A stretch of 64,000 nt of DNA from Candidatus Thermodiscus eudorianus. Its GTDB lineage: Archaea > Thermoproteota > Thermoprotei_A > Sulfolobales > Acidilobaceae. The stretch covers positions 208,100 through 272,099 of the forward strand of contig WAOW01000004.1 in assembly GCA_015521085.1 (NCBI GenBank), written 5' to 3'. The translations under genes were made by a program, and so were the position numbers. The notes beneath the pieces were generated by a model. The model did not search any database, was not told the DNA's origin, and saw only the letters and a list, made by a program, of their open reading frames with translations. Each line of letters starts with the position of its first letter. The first letter of the stretch is position 1. Below are positions 50,811 through 60,827 of the stretch, in pieces.

Positions 50811-53033
50811 CTATCTACGCATGTATAGTGCTATTGCTGCTATCACTATTAGTATTATTACGGCTACTGCTGCGAGCCCGGCGGTGCTCTTCTCCTCGGT
50901 TTTGGTTGTTGTGGTTGGGGTTGGTGGCTGGGCTGTTGTGGATGTCGTCGTGGCTGGTGGCGTTGTGGATGTGGTTTCTTGAGGTGGCTGGCTTGTAGTG
51001 GTGCATGTGAGTGATGTTGTCGTGGTTGTTTGGGTCGTCGTGGTTGTCGGTGGCGGGGTTGTAGTTGTGGTTGTTGTCGGTGGGGTGGTTGTCGTCGTCG
51101 GTGGTGGCGGGGGTTCTGGCCCCGCTAGGTTTATTGTTAGTGTCTTCGCCGTCTTGTGCCCGGCGTAGTCTTCTGCCTCGACTGTTATGGTTACCGTGGC
51201 CTTGTACTTTGACTCTACTATGAACTTGGCCAGGTAGGTTGTCCCAGAGTATTTCTCGAACTTGAACACCTTTACCTTGCCAGTGGACGTGTTTATCGTT
51301 GCCTCGGCGTTGCTTACTCCCCAGCCCTCGTCGCTTATCTTGATGTAGGCTTTTATGGTCTTGTTGACCTTGGGCGTCTTCGGTATGGTCGTCTTCAACT
51401 CTATGGTTGGCGGCTCGCTGTCTTCTACCGTGTAAAGGGCGAACTTCACAGTCGTCTTCGGCGGTAGCTTGACGTGTAGTGCGATGAAGGTCCTGTTCAG
51501 CTCGTCAACCCTTAGCTGGTCCACTATCTCTGCGGACCCGCCAGTCGTGTTTAGGACTTCCAGGTTTACCGGGTAGTCGGCAGGCCACGGCAGTGATATT
51601 AGCACGGTCTTGTCGACGTCGAGGTATGGTAGCATGTTCTCCAGAGTTATCACCAGGGCCTTGCTGCCCTGGCTTATAGTCCCGTAGAAGAAGGTGTCGC
51701 CGAACTTGTCGGGCTTCCAGTTCTCAGAGTACTCGGGCCTAGTTATGGGTATCGAGTTGTACACCTTGGTCCTCGAATAGTTCTTGTACCCTATGAACCA
51801 CGGCGGGGCTAGGGGGTAGGTGATCTCGCCGGAGGTCGTGTTGAAGTCGAACACCTGTAGGCCCTGGTATATGCCTGTTCCGTGGGCTAGCGTGGTGGTT
51901 GTCTGGAACCGAGTTACAGTGCCGGTCCTGGTCGAGTGGAACTCGACGTACTGGTCCCTGTGTATGTGGCCTGCCAGCACGAGCGTTATATTGTAGTCCT
52001 CGCAGAGCCTCAGGAAGTATCTCGCTGCAGTAACGTTGCTCCCCCAGTAGTAGCTTATGGCGCTGTTGCTCGCCTCCCTCGGGTTCGCCAGTATGGTGGA
52101 GTTGGTATCGCTCCTCGTGTAGAGTTGTCCCTGGTAGTAGAAGACTGGGTGGTGCATCATGACGAACTTGTAGGGCAGGTCCTTGTACTCTTCGAGTACG
52201 TGCTTGAGGAATTGCAGGTTCCTCCAGTCGGCGTACCCGTTCTCGCCGTCGGTGTTTATGTACACTATCAGTATCTTGCCTCCTATCGTGAAGTACGCCA
52301 TCGTCTTCTCATAGTACTTGAAGAAGTTGCCGTTGGGGTAGTCGTGGTTGCCGGGGTTGAGTATGAAGGGCACCGGGTAGGCGAAGTCATACCTGAATGC
52401 CAGAGAGTTCATGTACTGCTGCGGCGCCTGCGTGTCGGCCTCGTCGCCCGTATCGAGTATGGCGTTCGCACCCACTAGCTGGCTTAGTAGCAGGCCTGTG
52501 AACCTCCTCATCTGCCCTATCTCGGGGCTGGGGGTGCCGGCGCCGTAGTGTAGGTCTGACATGTGCACGAATCTTATGACGTCCCCGATACTGTCTGGTG
52601 TGAGGACCCAGAGGCTCCTAGCCGATACCAGGGTGGATCCATCGTCTAGGCTGATAAGCATGTCGTAGAGTCCCGGTTCTATGTCGCTCGGCAGCGTTAT
52701 CTTGTAGGATGTCTCGTTTATCTGTTGGACTTGTGGTTGCACCTTTACTAGGGCTAGCCCTGTTTCGCCGAGTTTTACCTGGATGAGTGTTATGCCTGTT
52801 ACTTGCCTTTGGGAGTATTCTGGTTTCAGGGTTATGGTTACGGTCTCTCCTGGTCCTGCGATGGCTGGTGCTCCTGGCCCTATGTTGTAGAGTGGGTTGG
52901 GGTATGCTTCCTTGTTTATGTTTGGTAGTGTGGCGTTTCCTTGTTGGGTGTGTGTTATTGGTGCTTGTATTATTATTGGGATGAGGAGTAGGGCTGCTAG
53001 GAGTAGGGGTTTTACGCGGGGTCTCTTGGTCAT
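50811..53033 (-). CDS. Surface-anchored calcineurin-like metallophosphoesterase (740 aa)
   Basis: A signal peptide (about 1-27) is followed by a beta domain. The metallophosphoesterase core has the motifs HMSDLHYG, LDTGDEA, NPGNHDY, MMHHPVFY and LAGHIHRDQ. Next come Ig-like beta domains, a long Thr/Pro stalk (about 640-710), one membrane helix (LAAVAVIILIVIAAIALYM) and two Arg. It removes phosphate from nucleotides or other esters outside the cell, with two bound metals. It lies near an ABC importer and may release nutrients for it. ATG start. Confidence 0.88.
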   Translation of the reverse strand: MTKRPRVKPLLLAALLLIPIIIQAPITHTQQGNATLPNINKEAYPNPLYNIGPGAPAIAGPGETVTITLKPEYSQRQVTGITLIQVKLGETGLALVKVQPQVQQINETSYKITLPSDIEPGLYDMLISLDDGSTLVSARSLWVLTPDSIGDVIRFVHMSDLHYGAGTPSPEIGQMRRFTGLLLSQLVGANAILDTGDEADTQAPQQYMNSLAFRYDFAYPVPFILNPGNHDYPNGNFFKYYEKTMAYFTIGGKILIVYINTDGENGYADWRNLQFLKHVLEEYKDLPYKFVMMHHPVFYYQGQLYTRSDTNSTILANPREASNSAISYYWGSNVTAARYFLRLCEDYNITLVLAGHIHRDQYVEFHSTRTGTVTRFQTTTTLAHGTGIYQGLQVFDFNTTSGEITYPLAPPWFIGYKNYSRTKVYNSIPITRPEYSENWKPDKFGDTFFYGTISQGSKALVITLENMLPYLDVDKTVLISLPWPADYPVNLEVLNTTGGSAEIVDQLRVDELNRTFIALHVKLPPKTTVKFALYTVEDSEPPTIELKTTIPKTPKVNKTIKAYIKISDEGWGVSNAEATINTSTGKVKVFKFEKYSGTTYLAKFIVESKYKATVTITVEAEDYAGHKTAKTLTINLAGPEPPPPPTTTTTPPTTTTTTTPPPTTTTTQTTTTTSLTCTTTSQPPQETTSTTPPATTTSTTAQPPTPTTTTKTEEKSTAGLAAVAVIILIVIAAIALYMRR

Positions 53034-53116
53034 TTTCTTGTTCCCCGGGGCCTAGTGGGTTTGCCCGGCTAGGATATAAGGGTTTATACAGGAATTAATA
53101 ATTAAAGGAAAAAATA

Positions 53117-54316
53117 TTATTTCCTTAGGAAGTAAACGGCCGCCGCCACTATTATCAACACCAGTATAACGGCGCCGATCACCAAGCCAGTATTAGTCTT
53201 CTCCACGGTGACAGTGGTAGGCGACGTTGTGGTCTCAGTCACAGTCTCGGTCGCCGTCGTGGTCTCGGTGACTGTAGCGGTGGTGGTCTTGACGCTAGTC
53301 TCTGTCTTAGTCGTGGTCTCAGTCACGGTTACAGTGCTCGTCTTGGTGACCGTCTTAGTCACAGTCACAGTCTGTGAGGGGGCGGTAGCGGCGAATACCT
53401 CTGTTATCAGGGTCTTGAACCAGCTGATCATGTTGGTCACGAACTTGGGGCCGTCGAGGGCTACGCCATAGTATTCCCAGCTCCACGTCGGCTCGTAGTC
53501 TCCGTAGGGGGACTCTCCGCTTACAACTATAACGTCGTTGGTGTCGGGATGGTACTCTGCTGCTAGGAAGACGAATGTGAAGTTCCCGGCTCCGTGGCCG
53601 TAGAGTATCGGGTCGTAGACTAGTGGTAGCGGCGGGTTGTTGTCGCCTATGTAGGCGGTGTCATAGCTCCATAGTATCCTTATCAGGCCGTCGAAGGTTT
53701 CTGTCACGGGGTCGTGTGGGTTGCCCTCGTCGTCGACCCAGATCAGGGGGGCCGGGCCGTGGGCTAGTATGGGCTTGGTTATACCCTCAGCTATCATGCT
53801 GGTCTCCAGGTCTGGGTTGTTGTCTACCTGTACGTGGACTAGAACTCTGTAGAACCTCTGGGCGTTGTGTATGTCATCGTAGAAGCTGGCGTACTCGACC
53901 CTCAGCTTCGCGCCAATATACTCTAGGAGGTCGTTCACATACACCTGCGTGGCATTCCCACTCCCATAGTCGCTGTCGCCCGCGACCCACAGTACCTTCT
54001 TCCCGCTCGCGAGCCACTGGGCTATAGCGTCCATCTCGTCGGGCGAGAAGGCTATCGTGGGCTGGCCTAGGATCAAGACGTCGACGCCCTGCAGCATGTC
54101 CGTGGTTATGGGTCCCTCCGTTATGTTCACCCAGTTGACGAACGTTATGTTACCCTGGATGTAGCCGAGGTACTTGTCGCTCTCACCGTGCGATAGGTCG
54201 ACCGCTACCGTGATAGTATTGGACTGCGCGGCGGCAGGGGACATGTTGTTGAAGGCCAGAGGGGCGGCGAAGAGTACTGCCAGCAGGACCAGGCTTGAGG
54301 CTAGCTTCCAATTCAT
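53117..54316 (-). CDS. Surface-anchored GATase-like/DUF4350-like protein (399 aa)
   Basis: A signal peptide (about 1-30) is followed by an alpha/beta domain with AVDLSHGESDKYLG, then VDVLILGQPTIAFSPDEMDAI and GKKVLWVAGDSDYGSG. This looks like the glutamine-amidotransferase-like fold of DUF4350/ThuA-type domains, without an obvious catalytic Cys. A TVT-rich stalk (about 320-370), one membrane helix and RK end it. It is divergent from the ABC importer genes with a 230-base gap, so it may help bind the same nutrient. Confidence 0.7.
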   Translation of the reverse strand: MNWKLASSLVLLAVLFAAPLAFNNMSPAAAQSNTITVAVDLSHGESDKYLGYIQGNITFVNWVNITEGPITTDMLQGVDVLILGQPTIAFSPDEMDAIAQWLASGKKVLWVAGDSDYGSGNATQVYVNDLLEYIGAKLRVEYASFYDDIHNAQRFYRVLVHVQVDNNPDLETSMIAEGITKPILAHGPAPLIWVDDEGNPHDPVTETFDGLIRILWSYDTAYIGDNNPPLPLVYDPILYGHGAGNFTFVFLAAEYHPDTNDVIVVSGESPYGDYEPTWSWEYYGVALDGPKFVTNMISWFKTLITEVFAATAPSQTVTVTKTVTKTSTVTVTETTTKTETSVKTTTATVTETTTATETVTETTTSPTTVTVEKTNTGLVIGAVILVLIIVAAAVYFLRK

Positions 54317-54546
54317 AGACCTTCCACCCAGCTAGTATTCTTCGGTTCTGGAGGGTCTCCCACAGAAGCTATAAAGGGTTTAGCCCCGGGCCCCCGGCGA
54401 CCTCCTAGACGGGCTTAGGAATACCCCGGGTATTAGCGGAGCGTATACCCCAGGTATAGGGTATTACTGTATAGCCCCCCAGCCGTCTCTGAAGAGGCCT
54501 GGTAAGCCTTATTTCCACACTATACCCGCAACTGACTACGTGGAGG

Positions 54547-56292
54547 ATGATGGCCGTGGACAAGTACAGGGTATCAGCCTCCCTGCTCCTAGCCTTCCTC
54601 GTGGCGGTATCGACCCTGCCCCTAGCACTAGTGCTCCACGCGCAATCCAACTCCAACTGGCCCTGGGGTAGTTCGAGCGAGCCCTACCCCTGGCTCAGCT
54701 ACCTCAAGAGCCTGCCCCACGAGGACGGCGTCACCCTGATTGTGATTACGAGGCACGAGCAGACGATCCAGGAGAAGACGCGTGAAGTGTTCCTCAAATC
54801 GCCGGTCGCGAAGGAGCTCGGGATAAAGAACATCATATTCGTCCCGGCCGGCCCAGAGCTCTGGGAGACCTATATCAAGAGAAGCATCGAGAAGGGACAC
54901 CCGATAGACGTTGCATGGGGCGGCGGGCCAACCCTCTTCAACTACATAGACAGCAAGGGCTACCTGGAACCCCTAGATGTTAACGCGCACCCCGAGTACC
55001 AGGCGATCCTATACGAGATGACCAAGATACCCCAGGAGATTGCCGGCGTGCCAACATATCTTGAGGGGAGCGACGGCCTCATACACTGGGTCGGAGCAGC
55101 CATAAGCAGCTTCGGGATAACAGTGAACCACGCAGTCCTCAACCAATACAACCTACCGGTCCCGGAGAAGTGGGACGACCTGACCAAACCAGAGTTCGCC
55201 AAGGAGCTCCCATCTACTCCGCTCGTGGGCGTCGCTGACCCGACCATGAGCACCAGCAACACTAGGATGTACGAGATCATACTCCAGGGATACGGGTGGG
55301 ACGAAGGCTGGAGGATCCTCACGCTGATGGCGGCTAACTCGAAGATCTTCGACTCAAGCAGCGGCGTGAGGGACGCCGTCATACTGGGCGATATAGCAGC
55401 TGGGATAACCATAGACTTCTACGGCTATACAGCGATGCACCAGAACCCCGACTGCGAGTACGTGCTCCCCAAGGGCCTCACGATCGTGAACGCCGACCCA
55501 ATAGCGATAATCAAGGGCACTAAACACCCTGTACAGGCAGCCGCCTTCGTGGCATGGGTGCTCAGCGAGTACGGCGGGCAGCAGGTTTGGCTCGACCCCG
55601 ACATAAACAGGCTACCCATAAACCCCAAGGTGTTCGACACCGAGCTAGGCCAGGAGAGGCAGGACCTACACCAGGCCTATAACATAGCGACCAGCTCCCC
55701 CGGCATAGAGTTCAACGAGACCATAGCCGGGCTGACCGAGAGGCCCATGCAGTTCTACTTCAAGGCGACCCTGGTCAACGCCCACGACGACCTCCAATCA
55801 GTCTGGGCCGAGATCGCAAAGGCATACCTAGACGGCAAGATAACCAAGGACCAGTTCAACCAGCTGGTAGATGCCCTGACGAAGCCATTCAAGTTCAAAG
55901 ACCCGTTAACCGGGCAGGAGACAACCTTCACCCTAGACTACGCTATAAAGATAAGCAAGAAGATAGGAGAGCAGTCGATATACCAGGCCCTCATGTCTGA
56001 GTGGGAAGACGGGGCCAGGCAGAGGTACCAGGAGGCATACCAGCTGCTGCAGCAGTTTTTGAGCCAGCCACCGCCAACCACGCAGACGACAACCACAGCG
56101 GCAACCACGACCAGCGCGCAGACTACACCGGGCCAGACAACCGCGGCTACAACCACACACGCTACAACCACGGCTCCAGCCGCGACGACCACGACCGGCC
56201 AGGGCAAGGCGTTGTCCAGCGGTAAGATAGCAGCCATCGTGGTCGGGCTGCTCATAATAGTCGTAGCAGCATACCTCGTGGTGAAGAAGTAG
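54547..56292 (+). CDS. ABC transporter substrate-binding protein, anchored (581 aa)
   Basis: A signal peptide (about 1-34) is followed by a two-lobed binding domain of the iron/thiamine/putrescine type (VTLIVITRHEQTIQ, VAWGGGPTLFNYID, EKWDDLTKPEF, ITIDFYGYTAMHQN). A helical extension (DQFNQLVDALTKPF), a Thr-rich stalk, one membrane helix and KK follow. It captures a solute outside the membrane for the permease encoded next. Starts at 54547, 54550 (ATG) or 54556 (GTG) are possible; GGAGG at 54542-54546 fits the last best. The ligand may be ferric iron or an organic anion, not determined. Confidence 0.85.
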   Translation: MMAVDKYRVSASLLLAFLVAVSTLPLALVLHAQSNSNWPWGSSSEPYPWLSYLKSLPHEDGVTLIVITRHEQTIQEKTREVFLKSPVAKELGIKNIIFVPAGPELWETYIKRSIEKGHPIDVAWGGGPTLFNYIDSKGYLEPLDVNAHPEYQAILYEMTKIPQEIAGVPTYLEGSDGLIHWVGAAISSFGITVNHAVLNQYNLPVPEKWDDLTKPEFAKELPSTPLVGVADPTMSTSNTRMYEIILQGYGWDEGWRILTLMAANSKIFDSSSGVRDAVILGDIAAGITIDFYGYTAMHQNPDCEYVLPKGLTIVNADPIAIIKGTKHPVQAAAFVAWVLSEYGGQQVWLDPDINRLPINPKVFDTELGQERQDLHQAYNIATSSPGIEFNETIAGLTERPMQFYFKATLVNAHDDLQSVWAEIAKAYLDGKITKDQFNQLVDALTKPFKFKDPLTGQETTFTLDYAIKISKKIGEQSIYQALMSEWEDGARQRYQEAYQLLQQFLSQPPPTTQTTTTAATTTSAQTTPGQTTAATTTHATTTAPAATTTTGQGKALSSGKIAAIVVGLLIIVVAAYLVVKK

Positions 56293-56370
56293 CCCCCAGG
56301 CTACATCCACACCCCTCCCTTTTATTTAACCCCAAGGAGCCACTCGCTGGCCTATGGGAGGCAAAGGGTT

Positions 56371-58581
56371 ATGGCTGGCGACGGCAGCGGGTCATGGCCA
56401 CGCTACTCTCCACGACACCTCCTACTAACGGGTCTAATCGCGGCCGTACTCTACTACCTGTTCGTCGAGGTAGCCGGTGTCGGCGAGGGAGAGTATATCG
56501 CGTGGCTCCTCGCGGTACTACTGCCGGTGCTCATGTACTATAGGGGCTTGAATGTTGACAGGATGAAGCATAGCTTCGGCCTGAGCTTCCTCCTGATGAT
56601 CGGGTACATCTACACTATCCTAGTACTCCTCCTCAGGATACCCGGTATCCCGAGGGCGGTGGCCCTGCTCCTCTTCCCCCTGGTCGTCGCCCACGCCACC
56701 TCGTATTTGGCTGGGTTGCGTGGGGTTAGGGGTGCCAGGGCCGGGGTTAGGGTGCCTTTCAGGAAGAGGGTTAGGAGCACCCTCTTCAAGCTCGACACGA
56801 TCATAATAGCCTTCCTGGTCATTGGCTCGCTGATCCTAGTGGTCTTCCTCGTGGTACCGGTCCTCCTCATGCTGTTGAACGCCTTCGTCACCCCGCCCGG
56901 AACGCCATTCTACGAGAACTTCGTGAGGATATTCACTGGCCGCGCCTACGTCAAGCTGGAGTCCCTGGGCGACACGGTGTGGTCGTGGCAGGTTAGGGGA
57001 GGGACCCGTGTGCTCGTGGTAGACGGGGTCAACTATGGGATCCTGTTGAACAGCCTCATAAACTCCACCATAGTCACGAGCGTCGCCACCCTACTCGGCA
57101 TAATAGTAGCCTTCGTACTGGCCAGGTACAGCTTCCCGGGCAGGACCCTGGTAAGGCTCCTAGCAATAGTGCCCCTCTTCGTCACACCCTTCATAAACAG
57201 CTACGTGATAAAACTACTCTTCGGAACAACAGGCCCCATATCCTGGGCCACCCTCCACCTCTTCGGCTTCGCGATAGAGATCAGGGACCTGGCCGGCGTG
57301 ACCATAGCCCAGATAATGGCCTTCTACCCCATCGTCTACCTCAACGCCTACTCCGCGTTCCTAAGCATTGACCCCAGCATGGAGGAGCAAGCCGAGAATC
57401 TAGGGTCGCGGGGGCTCAGGCTCTTCACCAGCGTCACCCTGCCCCTGGCCCTCCCAGGGATAGCGGCTGGCTCGATCATAGTGTTCATCTTCAGCCTAGA
57501 GGACCTGGGGGCCCCGATAGTGTTCCAGGAGAGGAGGCTAATGAGCTACCAGATCTATAGTAGCTTCACGAGCCAGACGGGCATTGTATCCCCGGAGATA
57601 GCGGCCCTCGGCTTCGTGATGCTGTTCCTAGCCGTCGCCAGCTTCCTGGCCATAAGGAACTACATCAGCATGCGTAGCTACGCCATGATTAGCAGGGGCG
57701 GCAGGTGGCAGAGGAGGGAGAGGAGGCTCGGCGCCAAGGGCCTGGCCGCCGTCTACCTCCTACTCCTACCCCTAATCATATGGACTGCGATGCCCCAGAT
57801 AGGAGTCATACTACTAGCCTTCAACGTCATGCCCCCCACCCAGTTCTCCCTCAACCCCGGAGAAGCTAGCGCCAAGTACTTCCTGGAGCTCTTCACAAAC
57901 CCCAACATATTCATCTACATACGCAACACCCTAGCCTACGCCCTGACGGCGGTGGCCATAGCCGTGACCCTCTCGATAATAGTCGGCTACGCGGTCAGCA
58001 GGGCCAAGATACGGGTCATCACCCCAACCCTAGACTCCCTGGCAACGATACCCATAGCGATACCGGGCCTGGTAGTGGCCCTCGGCTACTTCTACTTCTT
58101 CTCTGACTTCTTCAAGAACACGCCCGTAGACCCGACCATAGGCCCCACGCTCTTCCAGGCCTGGATAGTGCTCATCATAGCCTATAGTATAAGGAAGCTG
58201 CCCTTCGTGGTCAGGAGCGTGTTCGCAGGGTTCCAGCAGGTCCACGAGGGCCTGGAGGAGGCGGCGCTCAACCTGGGCGCCTCCAGGAGGAAGACCATCT
58301 TCGGCATAGTGCTCCCCCTGATATTCACCTATATAATAAGCGGCGCGATCATAGGATTCATCTATATAAGCACTGAGGTGTCGACGAGCGTCACCATAGG
58401 CAGCCTCAGGCCGGACCAGGCGCCCATGACCTACTATATGAAGAACATCTACATCGGGGGGCAGCTGGCCGGGATACAGTATGTCGCCGCCATGGGAGTC
58501 CTCCTGATACTCTTCCAGCTACTGGCTATACTGGTGATCATAGTGGGGTTGAAGCAGAGCTACGCCTTCATAGGGGCCTAG
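56371..58581 (+). CDS. ABC transporter permease, two fused permease units (736 aa)
   Basis: About 12-14 membrane helices. Two copies of the binding-protein-dependent permease domain are visible, each with an EAA loop: EEQAENLGSRGLRLFTSVTLPLALPG (near residue 340) and EEAALNLGASRRKTIFGIVLPLI (near residue 630). Four extra N-terminal helices precede them. The fused form is typical of ferric iron and 2-aminoethylphosphonate importers (FbpB-like). ATG start with GGGAGGC upstream, 78 bases after the binding-protein gene. Confidence 0.9.
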   Translation: MAGDGSGSWPRYSPRHLLLTGLIAAVLYYLFVEVAGVGEGEYIAWLLAVLLPVLMYYRGLNVDRMKHSFGLSFLLMIGYIYTILVLLLRIPGIPRAVALLLFPLVVAHATSYLAGLRGVRGARAGVRVPFRKRVRSTLFKLDTIIIAFLVIGSLILVVFLVVPVLLMLLNAFVTPPGTPFYENFVRIFTGRAYVKLESLGDTVWSWQVRGGTRVLVVDGVNYGILLNSLINSTIVTSVATLLGIIVAFVLARYSFPGRTLVRLLAIVPLFVTPFINSYVIKLLFGTTGPISWATLHLFGFAIEIRDLAGVTIAQIMAFYPIVYLNAYSAFLSIDPSMEEQAENLGSRGLRLFTSVTLPLALPGIAAGSIIVFIFSLEDLGAPIVFQERRLMSYQIYSSFTSQTGIVSPEIAALGFVMLFLAVASFLAIRNYISMRSYAMISRGGRWQRRERRLGAKGLAAVYLLLLPLIIWTAMPQIGVILLAFNVMPPTQFSLNPGEASAKYFLELFTNPNIFIYIRNTLAYALTAVAIAVTLSIIVGYAVSRAKIRVITPTLDSLATIPIAIPGLVVALGYFYFFSDFFKNTPVDPTIGPTLFQAWIVLIIAYSIRKLPFVVRSVFAGFQQVHEGLEEAALNLGASRRKTIFGIVLPLIFTYIISGAIIGFIYISTEVSTSVTIGSLRPDQAPMTYYMKNIYIGGQLAGIQYVAAMGVLLILFQLLAILVIIVGLKQSYAFIGA

Positions 58582-58630
58582 CCCAACCCCTATAAACCCT
58601 ATGGGGGAACACCTTTGAACCGGCCTGTGG

Positions 58631-59734
58631 GTGCAGCCTTTGACTAGGATAAGGCTGGAGGACGTCACCAAGATATACGGCGGCGTCGTGGCCGTGGACC
58701 ACGCTAATATAGACATAGAGCACGGCGAGTTCTTCACGATAATAGGGCCGAGCGGCTGCGGGAAGACCACAACGCTAAGGATAATAGCCGGGTTCGAGGT
58801 GCCCGAGGAGGGCAAGGTATACTTCGACGACAGGGACGTCACGTACGTCAAGCCCTACGAGAGGAACACGGCGATGGTATTCCAGAACTACGCCCTATGG
58901 CCCCACATGACAGTCTACGACAACATAGCCTACGGGCTGAGGCTGAGGAAGGTCCCAGAAGACGAGATAAGGAAGAGGGTGGAGAAGGCCCTAGACCTAG
59001 TAGACCTACACGGCCTGGAAAACAGGTACCCACTCCAACTCAGCGGCGGGCAGCAGCAGAGGGTCGCCCTGGCGAGAGCCCTAGTGGTAGAGCCCAGCGT
59101 GCTCCTCCTAGACGAGCCCCTAAGCAACCTAGACGCCAAGCTGAGGCTTGAGATGAGGGAGGAGCTGAGGAACCTTCAGAAACGCCTAGGGATAACCACC
59201 GTCTACGTGACCCACGACCAGCTCGAAGCGCTGAGCATGAGCGACAGGATAGCGGTTATGAACAAGGGGAGGATACTCCAGGTGGGCACGCCCGAGGAAC
59301 TCTACATGAGGCCCAGGAGCCTCTTCGTCGCAGGCTTCCTCGGGAGGAGCAACCTAGTGAGGGGCAAGGTTGTAGCATCAAGAAACGGGTTCGTAGAAGT
59401 CTACATACCATCCCTCAGGGAGAGCATACTAGCAGTCGGAGACAACGTGAGCGGCGAGGTCGTGGTGGTGATGAGGCCCGAGAGCTTCAAGCTAGCAGGC
59501 AAGGACGACATGGGAAAGCCGAACACCTTCCAAGCCAAGGTAGACACCTCCATGTTCCTGGGAGACAAGAGGGAGGTCAGGGTGCGCGTCGGCGATGACA
59601 GGCTAGTAGCCTACCTACCACCCGACACGCGGGTCGAGCAAGGCCACACCATACACCTATCAATACCAAAGGAGAGGGTAATAGTACTACCACTCACAGA
59701 AGAGGAGCTAGCAGAAGCACTAGCCACACAGTGA
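58631..59734 (+). CDS. ABC transporter ATPase with TOBE domain (367 aa)
   Basis: Walker [13 protein letters not shown] near residue 38, the Q-loop [12 protein letters not shown], signature [15 protein letters not shown], Walker [13 protein letters not shown] and the switch His in [13 protein letters not shown]-terminal TOBE domain (about 270-360) is present. It is the motor of the importer formed with the two preceding genes (PotA/FbpC/MalK group). GTG start at 58631 or TTG at 58640. Confidence 0.92.
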   Translation: MQPLTRIRLEDVTKIYGGVVAVDHANIDIEHGEFFTIIGPSGCGKTTTLRIIAGFEVPEEGKVYFDDRDVTYVKPYERNTAMVFQNYALWPHMTVYDNIAYGLRLRKVPEDEIRKRVEKALDLVDLHGLENRYPLQLSGGQQQRVALARALVVEPSVLLLDEPLSNLDAKLRLEMREELRNLQKRLGITTVYVTHDQLEALSMSDRIAVMNKGRILQVGTPEELYMRPRSLFVAGFLGRSNLVRGKVVASRNGFVEVYIPSLRESILAVGDNVSGEVVVVMRPESFKLAGKDDMGKPNTFQAKVDTSMFLGDKREVRVRVGDDRLVAYLPPDTRVEQGHTIHLSIPKERVIVLPLTEEELAEALATQ

Positions 59735-59736
59735 CA

Positions 59737-60342
59737 CTAATAGAGATGAGGATCCGTTGCAACCCAGAGATACCAGGGCCGCACGGCACACTCTACGCTA
59801 GAATCCTCCCCCTCCACCCCGCGGACTAGCCTCTCCACCCTCTCAAGAGCCTCCTCCACATCCTCCCCGCCACACCAACCCTCATAGAAACAGACATGCA
59901 TGGCGGTAGCCTGGGCCCAGGCATCGCTAACCCACCCTCCCAACTCCTCCTCAAGCCTCCTCTTCCACTCCCATAGCTCTCGATGGCTTGTGAGCCTTTT
60001 CCCCTCCTTCCAGGCTGCGTAGGCCTTCACTGCAAGTGCAGCGGCGCTCCAAGCCTTCTCAGCAGCCTGCCTCACATCACCCCTCCCAAGCTCCTCCCGA
60101 GCACGCTCCAAAAGATCCTTCGAGGCCTCCACGTATTCCCTAGCCCTCTCGGGTGGATCCAGGTCCCGTAGGATGAGTTCTAACACGTACTCTTCGAGGC
60201 TGACCCCCAGCTTCCTAGCCTCCCGCTCCAGCCTCTCAGCAACCGCCCGAGGCAGTCTAACCAGGTCCCCCGACACCTCGATAGAAACCTCCGTTATACC
60301 CGTGATTGCGAGCCTGTGGTAATAAGTGGTGCTCGGCGGCAA
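59737..60342 (-). CDS. PaREP1/HEPN family protein (201 aa)
   Basis: The core SLEEYVLELILRDLDPPERAREYVEASKDLLERA-like region (read in pieces) and KAWSAAALAVKAYAAWKEGK are the signature of the PaREP1 family, a HEPN-like helical bundle common as multiple copies in hyperthermophilic crenarchaea. The function is unknown; HEPN relatives include RNases and toxin parts, but no clear R-x4-6-H motif is visible. The start at 60342 is a TTG; a later GTG (IEVSGD region) is possible. It ends 2 bases from the convergent ABC ATPase gene. Confidence 0.75.
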   Translation of the reverse strand: MPPSTTYYHRLAITGITEVSIEVSGDLVRLPRAVAERLEREARKLGVSLEEYVLELILRDLDPPERAREYVEASKDLLERAREELGRGDVRQAAEKAWSAAALAVKAYAAWKEGKRLTSHRELWEWKRRLEEELGGWVSDAWAQATAMHVCFYEGWCGGEDVEEALERVERLVRGVEGEDSSVECAVRPWYLWVATDPHLY

Positions 60343-60419
60343 TGTGTCTCTCGGCTGGTTTCCCTTTGAGCTCCACTGGCCAGCTCCCGGGACCTAAACC
60401 CAATTATATCGATTTATAT

Positions 60420-60445
60420 AAATGTTAATACTCTAGTTTATATAT
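60420..60445 (+). promoter_or_regulatory. A/T-rich promoter of the glyoxalase-fold gene
   Basis: ATAAATGTTAATACTC and AGTTTATATATC lie 35-60 bases before the GTG at 60483; the second, near 60434-60445, is the better TATA box. Confidence 0.4.
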
Positions 60446-60482
60446 CTATGAGGATACAGGACTCGGCACGAGGCTGTTAATC

Positions 60483-60827
60483 GTGTTCAAACTCATCGAC
60501 TACATAATAATATTTGTCCGAGACATGGACCCCATGCTCGACTTCTGGAGGAACCGCATAGGCCTCCAAGCCAGATACAGTAGCAACGAGTGGAGCGAGC
60601 TACAGCTCGAAAACACGATCCTAGCACTACACAAGAGCACAGAAGCCACTCCAAGAGACACCGGGATAGTATTCAGAGTCGAAGACATAGAGGAGACGGT
60701 CAGGCTCCTACACGAGAAAGGCATAGAGGTAACCAGCCCCCAGGACATAGGGGCAGGCATGGAAGCACTATTCAAGGACCCCGAGGGAAACACATACCAC
60801 ATATTCCAGCCAAGAAAAGAAACCTAG
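60483..60827 (+). CDS. Glyoxalase/VOC superfamily protein (114 aa)
   Basis: The paired beta-alpha-beta-beta-beta modules of the vicinal-oxygen-chelate fold are visible: an N-terminal IIIFVRDMDPMLDFWRNRIG, the strand ELQLENTILALHKS with a metal-ligand Glu position, VFRVEDIEETVRLLHEKG, and FKDPEGNTYHIFQP. Members are lyases, dioxygenases or resistance proteins; the substrate is not known. GTG start. Confidence 0.85.
   Translation: MFKLIDYIIIFVRDMDPMLDFWRNRIGLQARYSSNEWSELQLENTILALHKSTEATPRDTGIVFRVEDIEETVRLLHEKGIEVTSPQDIGAGMEALFKDPEGNTYHIFQPRKET

Noticed and set aside
50659..50982. Plus-strand reading frame of 107 codons
   Set aside because: It covers the tRNA-Pro gene and the reverse of the Thr-rich stalk of the metallophosphoesterase; the low-complexity Val/Gly tail is an antisense artefact.
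58897..59151. Overlapping frame of 84 codons in the ABC ATPase gene
   Set aside because: Arg/Pro-rich shadow of the conserved ATPase reading frame.
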